Part shown: one piece after another, positions 49,862 through 57,117 of the stretch
Layout of the letters: each line of letters begins with the position of its first letter
Position numbering within the stretch: the first letter of the stretch is position 1
Assembly: GCF_025165815.1 (NCBI RefSeq)
Contig: NZ_JAFFZE010000019.1
Location: 165,074-229,073, forward strand
Length of the DNA stretch: 64,000 nt
Source: Actinophytocola gossypii
GTDB taxonomy: Bacteria > Actinomycetota > Actinomycetes > Mycobacteriales > Pseudonocardiaceae
Direction: 5' to 3'
Translations under genes and position numbers: made by a program
Notes under the pieces: model-generated
What the model was told of the DNA's origin: nothing
Databases searched by the model: none
What the model saw: the letters and a program-made list of their open reading frames with translations, nothing else

Positions 49862-51048
49862 TAACCACCGACCGGCGCGGCCCTCGTTCCTTCGGGAGCG
49901 GGGGCCGCGGCCAGCACTGCCGCGAGACCCTCCCGCAGGTCCTCGACGAAGTACCCGGGTACCTCCAGCGACGGGAAGTGCCCGCCGGTTTCGGGGGTCC
50001 GCCAGCGGACGATCCGCCGGTACCGCTCCCGCGCCAAGGGGCGCGGGCACTTCTCGACGTCGCGGGGATACATGGTGATCGCCGCCGGAACGTCGACCCG
50101 GAGGTCGGGATCGAGCGAGTTGTGGCTCTCGTAGTAGATGCGGGCCGCCGACGCGCCGGTCCGGGTCAGCCAGTACAGGGTGACGTCGTCGAGAACGCGG
50201 TCTCGGGAGATCGTCTCGAACGGGCTGTCCTCGGTGTCCGACCACTCGGCGAACTTGTCCAGGATCCAGGCGAGAAGGCCGACCGGTGAGTCGACGAGCG
50301 AGTAGCCGATGGTCTGCGGCCGGGTCGCCTGCTGCTTCGCGTACGCGGCGCGGTGGCGCCAGAAATCGCGGGTTTCCCGGATCCACTCGCGCTCGGTCGC
50401 CGTCAGCCCGTCCGTCGACAACCCGGGCGGTGCCTCCGCGAACGTGGTGTGGATGCCGAGAACGTGCTCCGGGAACCGGCCGCCGAGAACCGTGGTGATG
50501 TTGCCTCCCCAGTCACCGCCGTGGGCCGCGAACCCGGGGTAGCCGAGCCTGCCCATCAGCTCCACCCAGGCGGCGGCGATCTTCTCGGTTCCCCACCCGG
50601 TGGTGGCCGGCTTGTCGCTGTACCCGAAGCCCGGTAGCGACGGGGCCACGACGTGGAACGCCGGCGCGTCAGCGTCCTCCGGATCGGCCAGCTCGTCGAT
50701 GACGTCGACGAACCGGACGATGCTGTCCGGCCAGCCGTGCGTCAGGAGCAGCGGCGTGGCGTCCGCGCGCGGGGATCGGCGGTGCAGGAAGTGGATTCCC
50801 AGATCGTCGATGGTCGTGCGGAACTGGCCGATGCGGTCGAGGCGCTCTTCGAACGGCCGCCAGTCGTACTCGGTGCGCCAGTAGTGCACGACGTCGACGA
50901 GGTCGGCGAGTGGAACGCCCTGGTCCCATCGGCGAGGGCCGCGGACCGTCTCGGCCTCCGGAAGCCGCGCGGCCGCCAGCCGCGCGCGCAGGTCGTCGAG
51001 GTCGGCGTCGGTCGCGTGGGCTTCGAACGCCCGCACTGGGCTTGGCAT
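49858..51048 (-). CDS. Epoxide hydrolase family protein (alpha/beta hydrolase)
   Basis: A 396-residue enzyme with an N-terminal EHN domain (about 1-110; RAFEAHATDADLDDLRARL) and an alpha/beta hydrolase core. The oxyanion motif LTHGWPDS is near residue 101, the nucleophile Asp in AAHGGDWGGN near 180, and the His in ETGGHFPSLEVP near 360. The layout is that of microsomal-type epoxide hydrolases, which open epoxides to diols. It is divergent from a CGNR-type regulator gene; two identical-type operators lie in the 80-base gap, so expression is probably controlled by that regulator. The natural epoxide is unknown. Confidence 0.88.
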   Translation of the reverse strand: MPSPVRAFEAHATDADLDDLRARLAAARLPEAETVRGPRRWDQGVPLADLVDVVHYWRTEYDWRPFEERLDRIGQFRTTIDDLGIHFLHRRSPRADATPLLLTHGWPDSIVRFVDVIDELADPEDADAPAFHVVAPSLPGFGYSDKPATTGWGTEKIAAAWVELMGRLGYPGFAAHGGDWGGNITTVLGGRFPEHVLGIHTTFAEAPPGLSTDGLTATEREWIRETRDFWRHRAAYAKQQATRPQTIGYSLVDSPVGLLAWILDKFAEWSDTEDSPFETISRDRVLDDVTLYWLTRTGASAARIYYESHNSLDPDLRVDVPAAITMYPRDVEKCPRPLARERYRRIVRWRTPETGGHFPSLEVPGYFVEDLREGLAAVLAAAPAPEGTRAAPVGGY

Positions 51049-51067
51049 GGAACCTCCTGGTCATGCG

Positions 51068-51084
51068 AACCGGCTAAGACGGTT
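51068..51084. promoter_or_regulatory. Operator copy 1: AACC-N-GCTAAG-N2-GGTT
   Basis: AACCGGCTAAGACGGTT is a 17-bp element with palindromic ends AACCG/CGGTT and centre GCTAAG. It lies 20 bases upstream of the epoxide hydrolase start. A second copy lies 42 bp to the right. Confidence 0.6.
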
Positions 51085-51109
51085 CTAACAGGGCACGACG
51101 TCTGCTGGC

Positions 51110-51126
51110 AACCTGCTAAGGTGGTT
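51110..51126. promoter_or_regulatory. Operator copy 2: AACC-N-GCTAAG-N2-GGTT
   Basis: AACCTGCTAAGGTGGTT repeats copy 1 at 14 of 17 positions, in the same orientation, exactly 42 bp away (four helical turns). It ends 2 bases before the GTG of the CGNR gene, so that mRNA must be leaderless or nearly so and the element would block it when bound. Autoregulation is inferred. Confidence 0.6.
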
Positions 51127-51128
51127 CC

Positions 51129-51704
51129 GTGCCGGCCGGGTTCCCTGACTTCCGCCTCGGCAGCGTGCTGGCGACCAGCTTCACGGGGACTCTGTCGGAG
51201 CGTCATGGCGACGCTGTGGAGCGCATTCCCACGCCGGGGCGACTCGTCGACTGGCTGGTGGTGAACGGCCTCGCCGTCGACTCCTGCACCCCTGCCCAGC
51301 TCGACCTCGCCCGGGAGCTGAGGGAGTCGATCCACGCCGCCGCGACGGCGGCCGCGACCCGGGACGCGCTCCCCGCGCCCGCTGTCCAGGTCATCAACGA
51401 CCGCAGCGAGCAGGGCCGGGCCGCGGCGATCCTGACGCCCGATGGCGAACGGCGATGGCGGCTCAGCTCGGCTTCCCGCGTGGAAGACGCCCTCGGCGTG
51501 ATCGCCGCCGACGCGATCGGCATCATCTCGGGCGAACGGGACGGGAAGCTGGCCCTGTGCGCGTCGCCGACCTGTCGGGCCGCCTTCTTCGACGTCAGCC
51601 AGAGCCGCACTCGCAGATGGTGCGACATGAACACGTGCGGGAACCGGCAGAAGAAGGCGCGCTTCAACGCCCGCCGTGCAACCTCCGGGGGGACGTCCGC
51701 GTAG
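51129..51704 (+). CDS. CGNR zinc-finger (ABATE) transcription regulator
   Basis: The protein has 191 residues. The N-terminal ABATE domain (about 1-130, helical, stress-sensing in annotations) is followed by a zinc ribbon with CASPTC and CDMNTCGNRQK near the C-terminus: the CGNR motif that names the family. The GTG sits directly behind an operator copy. Such proteins are thought to be DNA-binding regulators sensing small molecules. Being divergent from the epoxide hydrolase gene, it most likely controls that gene and itself; repression or activation is unknown. Confidence 0.82.
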   Translation: MPAGFPDFRLGSVLATSFTGTLSERHGDAVERIPTPGRLVDWLVVNGLAVDSCTPAQLDLARELRESIHAAATAAATRDALPAPAVQVINDRSEQGRAAAILTPDGERRWRLSSASRVEDALGVIAADAIGIISGERDGKLALCASPTCRAAFFDVSQSRTRRWCDMNTCGNRQKKARFNARRATSGGTSA

Positions 51705-51732
51705 AAGGGTGGACGGCAGGGGAGGTGTGCTG

Positions 51733-52227
51733 GTGCGGGCGCGGGACCAGGAGTTCGCCGACTTCTTCTCGGCTCGCTTCGACGCCACCCGGCGGGTCGC
51801 CTACGCCATGTGCGGGAGCTGGGTGGACGCGGAGGAGATCACGCAGAACGCGTTCGTCCGGGTGTACGCGCGGTGGGCGAAGATCCGGCTGGACACCGTT
51901 GATGCCTACCTGCGGACCGTCGTCACCAGGGTCTTCCTGGACACCAAGCGCCGGGCGCGGGCCAGGGAGCAAGCGTTTGCGGACGTGCCCGACCAGGCGG
52001 TTCCGCCCGACCACAGCTCGCACGACCGCCTCGCCATGCAGGCCGCGCTGATGACCGTCCCACCGGGTCAGCGAGCCGTGCTGGTGCTCCGCTACGTCGC
52101 CGACCTGTCCATCGACCAGGTCGCCGAGATCCTCGGCTGCTCCGCCGGCACGGTCAAGAGCCAGGCCGCCCGCGGCCTCGCCACCCTCCGCGCCAACCTC
52201 GACCCGGCAACCACAGGAAACCGCTGA
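51733..52227 (+). CDS. SigE-family RNA polymerase sigma factor
   Basis: A 164-residue ECF-type sigma factor. The GTG at 51733 follows GGGGAGG with a 7-base spacer and is preferred over upstream GTGs. Region 2 covers 5-75 (AEEITQNAFVRVYARWAKI); region 4 covers 105-160 (SIDQVAEILGCSAGTVKSQA). It matches the SigE-like group of about 160 residues abundant in actinomycetes. The stop overlaps the next gene by one base, which encodes a membrane protein, probably its regulator or target. The promoter recognised is unknown. Confidence 0.85.
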   Translation: MRARDQEFADFFSARFDATRRVAYAMCGSWVDAEEITQNAFVRVYARWAKIRLDTVDAYLRTVVTRVFLDTKRRARAREQAFADVPDQAVPPDHSSHDRLAMQAALMTVPPGQRAVLVLRYVADLSIDQVAEILGCSAGTVKSQAARGLATLRANLDPATTGNR

Positions 52228-53030
52228 TGTCCGACGAGACCCAAGCCCTCCGCGCCCTCGCCGACGCCCCCCTCCCGCCGGCGACCACCACCGTCGAGGA
52301 CGTCATCCGCCGCGGCCGGCGCCGCGCGTTCGTCCACCGCGCCGGGGCGGTGGCCGCCGTGGTCGCGGTGGTGACCGGCATCGGCGTCGGCACCGCCCTG
52401 CTCACCGCCCCGACCCAGGAGGTCGAGACCGCGACGGCCCCGCCGCCCGAGACCCCGATCGACGGCTGGATCTGGGTCGAGGTGACCCCACCGTGCACCC
52501 CGAAGGGCAGTTCCGGCCGTTCCGCCGACCAGCCACTGCCCACGCCGGAGGAGGCACAGACGCTGCTGCTCGACGCGATCGACACGGTCGACGGAGGCGA
52601 GCGGGCCTACGTCAGCTCAGCGTTGGAGAAGCCCGCGATCGGCCACGTCAAGGTCGCCGTCTCGATGGGTGAGGCTCGCGGCAGCGTCCAGCTGCGGGTC
52701 ACCCACTACAGCGGCACCCCGACCCAGCAGGCCGACGACGACGCGAGCGTCTACGACAACTGCGCGGGCCCGTCCCGCACCGTCCTCGCCGACGGCACCG
52801 TCCTGCAGCTCTACCCGCCGGACCGGACCGACTCGAAGAGGCCGTTGCAGCACCTGCGCGTCTACCGCCCCGGCGGCCGCCTCTACGTCGTCACCTCCGC
52901 CGGCTCCACCGAGTTCAGGACCGTCGAATCGCCCGGCGGCGGTGTCCGGGCGGAGGTCGGCAGCGGCCGCCTTCCGCTCACCGTCGACGAACTGGCCAGC
53001 GTCGGCCGCGAACTGGCCGCCGTCGGGTAG
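52227..53030 (+). CDS. Single-span membrane protein paired with sigma factor
   Basis: The product has 267 residues: a cytoplasmic start of about 40 residues (MSDETQALRALADAPLP), one membrane helix (about 42-62), then an outside domain of about 200 residues, with cysteines in TPPCTPKG and DNCAGPSR. The position right behind a SigE-family gene and the topology match proteins annotated as anti-sigma-like partners, but no zinc-finger is visible. The same arrangement is seen at 62618. Not assigned to a known family. Confidence 0.65.
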   Translation: MSDETQALRALADAPLPPATTTVEDVIRRGRRRAFVHRAGAVAAVVAVVTGIGVGTALLTAPTQEVETATAPPPETPIDGWIWVEVTPPCTPKGSSGRSADQPLPTPEEAQTLLLDAIDTVDGGERAYVSSALEKPAIGHVKVAVSMGEARGSVQLRVTHYSGTPTQQADDDASVYDNCAGPSRTVLADGTVLQLYPPDRTDSKRPLQHLRVYRPGGRLYVVTSAGSTEFRTVESPGGGVRAEVGSGRLPLTVDELASVGRELAAVG

Positions 53031-53073
53031 CTCACGGGCGTCCTACGGCCGGGCGTGGCAGCATCGTGGCGTG

Positions 53074-53418
53074 ATGCCATCGCAGGTGCCCTCCGTGGGC
53101 GTGCCAGAGCTGCCCGCCGAGATCCCCGCCGACACCACCCTGCTCGACGTCCGCGAGCAGGACGAATGGGACGCCGGCCACGCCCCGCAGGCGCTGCACA
53201 TCCCGATGAGCGAGCTGGCCGGCCGCCTCGGCGACCTGCCGGAGGACCGCGACGTGCTCGTCATCTGCCGGTCCGGCGGCCGGTCCGCGCGGGTCACCCA
53301 GTACCTCAACGCCAACGGCTGGGACGCCCGCAACGTCGACGGCGGCATGCAGTCCTGGCAGGCGGCCGGCCGCCCGCTCACCACCGACACCCCCGGCACC
53401 GACCCCCAGGTCATCTGA
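53074..53418 (+). CDS. Single-domain rhodanese
   Basis: A 114-residue rhodanese domain. LLDVREQDEWDAGHAPQA is the conserved start, and the active Cys lies in VICRSGGRSARV near residue 70, a six-residue CRSGGR loop suited to sulfur transfer. The end NVDGGMQSWQAAGRPL is also typical. GTG at 53071 immediately before the ATG is an alternative start. It probably carries persulfide sulfur in the cytoplasm. It lies between the sigma-linked membrane protein and DUF4328 genes, 1 base before the latter. Confidence 0.92.
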   Translation: MPSQVPSVGVPELPAEIPADTTLLDVREQDEWDAGHAPQALHIPMSELAGRLGDLPEDRDVLVICRSGGRSARVTQYLNANGWDARNVDGGMQSWQAAGRPLTTDTPGTDPQVI

Positions 53419-53419
53419 G

Positions 53420-54307
53420 ATGACGAGGTGGGTCGCGTCGGTTCCGGGTGGCGTCCGCGGACGCGCGCCCCGCCGACGGCTGCCCTACCTCGGCCCGCCG
53501 TCCTACCAGGGCACCCCGCGCTGGGGCTTCCCCGCACTGGCCTGGCGCTGGCCGACCGCCGTCCCCGGCGCGAACACCGTCGCCGCGTACCCCGTCACCG
53601 TCGAGCGCGTGCGCTCGGTCGGCGGCCACGCCGCCGCGATGATGTGGACCGTCGCCGCGCTCACCCTGCTGGCGGCGGGCGGTGAGGTGTGGCGGTACGT
53701 GCTGCTGGTGCGCAGCCGTCAGGGTGCGCTGTCCGACCGGCTGGTGGCGATGTCCGACACCGTGGTCACCGTGGCGGCCGTGCTGGCCCTGGCCTTCGCG
53801 GTCCTGACCGCGATCGTCACGGTGTGGTGGCTGGTCCTCGCGCGCCAAGCCGCGGCCGACTCAGCCGACCAGGGCCTGCCGAGGCCGACCTGGCAGGTCC
53901 TGGTGTACCTGGCGATCCCCGGCGTCAACCTGGCGATGGCCGGCGTGTTCCTGGCCGAGCTGGAGCACCAGGCCCTGCACCGTCCAGCGGGCCGCCGCCC
54001 CCGCCCAACCCGCGCGACCGCGGTCTGGTGGGCGGCCTGGGTGGTCAGTGGAGTGCTGTTCGGCACCACCATCGCCTGGCGCTTCCGCGACGGCGTCCAG
54101 GCCCAGGCCGACGGCGTCCTCCTCACCGCGGCGACCGACCTGGCCGCCGTGGCCGTCGCGGTCCTCACGGCGCTCACCATCCGCCGGGTGTCCACGCTGC
54201 TCGCCCCGATCGACCCGGAGCGCATGCGGCACCTGCGCGTCATCCGCGTGATCGACGCACCGGCCCCGGAACTACGCCGGGTCCGCACCACCCCGTCCCG
54301 CCGCTGA
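53420..54307 (+). CDS. DUF4328 family membrane protein
   Basis: The protein has 295 residues. A Pro/Arg-rich cytoplasmic start of about 65 residues is followed by about six membrane spans and a charged tail. The pattern VWWLVLARQAAADSADQG, PTWQVLVYLAIPGVNLAMAG and the following WWAAWVVSG is that of DUF4328 proteins of actinobacteria, whose function is unknown. The last 36 bases overlap the convergent methyltransferase gene. Confidence 0.78.
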   Translation: MTRWVASVPGGVRGRAPRRRLPYLGPPSYQGTPRWGFPALAWRWPTAVPGANTVAAYPVTVERVRSVGGHAAAMMWTVAALTLLAAGGEVWRYVLLVRSRQGALSDRLVAMSDTVVTVAAVLALAFAVLTAIVTVWWLVLARQAAADSADQGLPRPTWQVLVYLAIPGVNLAMAGVFLAELEHQALHRPAGRRPRPTRATAVWWAAWVVSGVLFGTTIAWRFRDGVQAQADGVLLTAATDLAAVAVAVLTALTIRRVSTLLAPIDPERMRHLRVIRVIDAPAPELRRVRTTPSRR

Positions 54308-54940
54308 CCGCACCCCCAGCACGACCGGCGTCACCCCCGACCCCTCGGCGAACCGCTCGGGCACGAGCCCCGCGTCGAGGAAAGCGTTCAACAGGCCGGG
54401 CAGAGGCAGATGCGTGGCCCCCACCTTGTCCCGAAGCCCCTGGTCGGTCCAGGACTCCGTGGTCCAGTGGCCATCCCGGTAGCCGGGCCGGATCACCACC
54501 GCGTCCGGGTCCGTGCGGTCGGCGAACCCGCCGCAGAAACACGGATGCACGCCGACATGGACGAACACCCCACCCGGCGCCAGAACCCGCGCCACCTCAC
54601 GAAGCACGTCCGGGTACGCGGGCATGTCCGTGTGCACCATCACCGAGACGACCGCGAGCACCGACGAGTCCCGTACGGCCAGCCGCGCGGCGTCCCCCCG
54701 AACCACCGGCAGCCGTTCGGCGGCGTACCGCAGCATCCCCGCCGACAGGTCCACACCGACCGGCGTCCACCCCAGCTCCCGGAGCAGCCGAGCGTGCACC
54801 CCGGTGCCGCACCCGACCTCCAGACAGAGCCCGGTGCCCGCACCGAGCAGGTCGCGCAGGACATCGCCGGTTCCGTGGTCACCGGGCCGGTCAAGGAACT
54901 CCGCCTCGTACCAGTCCGCGATCTCGTCGTAGGCCGCCAC
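54272..54940 (-). CDS. Class I SAM-dependent methyltransferase
   Basis: A 222-residue methyltransferase with the SAM site CLEVGCGTGVHARLL near residue 38, VGVDLSAGMLRYA near 62 and the post-II motif DSSVLAVVSVMVHTD near 90. MAAYDEIADWYE is a common start of the family. It uses a GTG start. The 3' end overlaps the DUF4328 gene on the other strand. It stands 45 bases downstream of the P450 gene in the same direction, so the two may act on one small molecule; no substrate can be named. Confidence 0.82.
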   Translation of the reverse strand: MAAYDEIADWYEAEFLDRPGDHGTGDVLRDLLGAGTGLCLEVGCGTGVHARLLRELGWTPVGVDLSAGMLRYAAERLPVVRGDAARLAVRDSSVLAVVSVMVHTDMPAYPDVLREVARVLAPGGVFVHVGVHPCFCGGFADRTDPDAVVIRPGYRDGHWTTESWTDQGLRDKVGATHLPLPGLLNAFLDAGLVPERFAEGSGVTPVVLGVRSAAGRGGADPA

Positions 54941-54985
54941 AACCCACTGACTACCTCCCCGACGCCACGACCTCCACGAAATCCC

Positions 54986-56173
54986 CTACCGGCGAACCGT
55001 CACCGGGAGGGTGCGGAAGCCGCGGATCACGAACTCCCCGCGTCGTTCCGGTTCGGCGGCCAGGTGTAGGTCGGGGAGCCTCGTCGTCAGCGCGGACAGG
55101 GCGGCCGCGACCTCCACCCTCGCCAGCGGAGCACCGACGCAGTAGTGGATCCCGGCTCCGAAGCCCAGGTGCGGGTTGGGTGACCGTCCCACGTCCAGCC
55201 GATCGGGTGACTCGAACACCAGCGGGTCCCGTGCCGCCGCCCCCAGCAGGGCCGCCACCTTCGAGCCCGCCGGCACCTCGTACCCCGCCACCACCACGTC
55301 CGCCGTCGCCGTTCGTTCGAACAGTTGCAACGGCGAGTCGTACCGGATCAGCTCCTCCACCGCCGTGGGCAGCAGCTCCGGGGACGACACCAGGCGTTCC
55401 CACTCGGCACGGTTCCGCAGTAACGCGTGCACTCCGTTGCCGATCACGTTGACCGTCGCCTCGTGTCCGGCCATCAGCAGCAGCACCGCCGTGCCCACCA
55501 ACTCGTCCTGGGACAAGCGATCCGAGCCGTCCCGCACCGACACCAGGTCGCTGACCAGGTCGTCACCGGGTGACGCCGCCCGGTCCGCGGCCAGCGCGCG
55601 CAGGTACGCCACGAACTCCCCGGACGCCGTCTCCGCGGCGGCGGCCAGGTCGGCCGGCAACCCGTACTCGTACATCTTCACGATCGCGTTCGACCACGGT
55701 TGCAGCAGCGGGCGATCCGCCGCGGGCACCCCGAGCAGCTCGGCGATCACCTCCACCGGCAGTGGCGCCGCCAGGTGCGTCAGCAGGTCGGCCGAGCCGT
55801 CCCGGTCGATCGCCGCCGCCAGGGACGACACCAGGGACTCCGCAAGACCGTTCACCCACGGGGTCAGCCTCGACGTGTGGCCTCGGGCGAACGCCGAGGA
55901 GATCAGCCGACGCAACCGGGTGTGCCGGGGCGGCTCGCTCTCCAGCAGCGAGTTCCGGTGCAGCAGGTTGAACGCCTCGAACGACCCCAACGGCGTCGCG
56001 TCCGTCCACAGGCGGCCGGCCGCCCGGTCGCGCAGCACCGCCGAGCACGCCGCGTGGGACACCGCGACCGGCAACCCCAACCCGGGGTGGAAGTGCACCT
56101 CGCCCTCGTCGCGCAGGGCCGCGAAGGCGGGGTACGGGTCTGCCAGGAACGCCGGATCGTGTGGATTGAACAC
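54986..56173 (-). CDS. Cytochrome P450
   Basis: The enzyme has 395 residues. The haem-binding motif FGAGIHYCVGAPLARVE lies near residue 343, the I-helix oxygen motif LMAGHEATVN near 232 and ExxR in VEELIRYD near 272. N-terminal FNPHDPAFLADPYPAFAALR is typical of soluble bacterial P450s. The GTG at 56173 fits the family start; only 26 bases separate it from the divergent ATG at 56200. There is no ferredoxin gene nearby. Reaction and substrate are unknown; the downstream methyltransferase suggests tailoring of a metabolite. Confidence 0.9.
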   Translation of the reverse strand: MFNPHDPAFLADPYPAFAALRDEGEVHFHPGLGLPVAVSHAACSAVLRDRAAGRLWTDATPLGSFEAFNLLHRNSLLESEPPRHTRLRRLISSAFARGHTSRLTPWVNGLAESLVSSLAAAIDRDGSADLLTHLAAPLPVEVIAELLGVPAADRPLLQPWSNAIVKMYEYGLPADLAAAAETASGEFVAYLRALAADRAASPGDDLVSDLVSVRDGSDRLSQDELVGTAVLLLMAGHEATVNVIGNGVHALLRNRAEWERLVSSPELLPTAVEELIRYDSPLQLFERTATADVVVAGYEVPAGSKVAALLGAAARDPLVFESPDRLDVGRSPNPHLGFGAGIHYCVGAPLARVEVAAALSALTTRLPDLHLAAEPERRGEFVIRGFRTLPVTVRR

Positions 56174-56199
56174 CCCTGCGACGGTAACCCGCGTGTGCG

Positions 56200-57015
56200 A
56201 TGATCCGCGCCGTGCAGCCCGCAGTCGTCGCGCACCGGGGTGCCTCCGCCCACCGTGCGGAGCACACGGTCGCCGCGTACGCCCTCGCGCTCGATCAGGG
56301 CGCCGACGCACTCGAGTGCGACGTCCGACTCACCCGCGACGGGCACCTGGTGTGCGTGCACGACCGCACGGTCGACCGCACCTCCACCGGGCGTGGCGCC
56401 GTCTCCACGCTCACCCTCGCCCGGATGGCCGAGCTGGATTACACCCGGTGGCACCCTGGCATGCCCGAGCACGCCGACGACCTGGTGCACGCGCCGGCCT
56501 GGGTCCCCGACGAGCACGACCCCGGCGTGCTCACCCTGGAGTCCCTGCTCGACCTCGTCGTCGACCACCCGGGCACCCGGCTGTTCGTCGAGACCAAACA
56601 CCCGGTGCGGTACGGCGGCCTGGTCGAGGCCAAGCTCGTCGCGCTGCTGCGCCGCTACGGCCTCGCCAGCCCGAGAACCAAGGACGACTCCCGGATCGTG
56701 ATGATGTCCTTCTCCGCGATGGCCGTGCGCCGGGTCCGGCAGCACTCCACCACCCTGCCGACCGTCCTGCTGCTCGACCAGCTCAACGCCGTCCGCTGGG
56801 ACGGCACCCTGCCGCGCTCCGCCGACTACGCCGGCCCCGGCATCCACCTGCTGCGCGCCGACCCGGACTACGTCGCCCGCGCGGCCACGTTCGGCCACCG
56901 GATCTACACCTGGACCGTCGACGATCCGGCCGACATCGACCTGTGCCGGCGGCTCGGCGTGACCTGGATGGCGACCAACTCCCCGGCCACCGCACGCGGC
57001 CAGTTGACCCGTTGA
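56200..57015 (+). CDS. Glycerophosphodiester phosphodiesterase
   Basis: A 271-residue GDPD/UgpQ-type TIM barrel. VAHRGASAHRAEHT near residue 10 has the catalytic His-Arg (the usual PEN is here AEH), ALECDVRLTRDGHLVCVHD the Glu, Asp and second His, and LFVETKHP the Lys-binding strand. No signal peptide is seen, so it is cytoplasmic. It hydrolyses glycerophosphodiesters to glycerol-3-phosphate and an alcohol. A hairpin terminator follows at 57074. Confidence 0.9.
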   Translation: MIRAVQPAVVAHRGASAHRAEHTVAAYALALDQGADALECDVRLTRDGHLVCVHDRTVDRTSTGRGAVSTLTLARMAELDYTRWHPGMPEHADDLVHAPAWVPDEHDPGVLTLESLLDLVVDHPGTRLFVETKHPVRYGGLVEAKLVALLRRYGLASPRTKDDSRIVMMSFSAMAVRRVRQHSTTLPTVLLLDQLNAVRWDGTLPRSADYAGPGIHLLRADPDYVARAATFGHRIYTWTVDDPADIDLCRRLGVTWMATNSPATARGQLTR

Positions 57016-57073
57016 CCGTCCCGCCCCGGGATGGGTGGAGAGATCGAACACACCCGCAGGACCACCACGCAGT

Positions 57074-57110
57074 GAAGGGTCCCTTCGCTGCTGCCGTGAA
57101 GGGACCCTTC
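57074..57110. terminator. Bidirectional hairpin terminator
   Basis: GAAGGGTCCCTTC (57074-57086) pairs perfectly with GAAGGGACCCTTC (57098-57110) across an 11-base loop; each arm is also nearly self-palindromic. It lies between the convergent stops at 57015 and 57118. No U-run follows, as is common for actinobacterial terminators. Confidence 0.75.
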
Positions 57111-57117
57111 TCCGCGG

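Noticed and set aside
57074..57110. Perfect 13-bp inverted repeats considered as ends of an insertion element.
   Set aside because: Only 11 bases lie between the arms, and the position between convergent stops fits a terminator.
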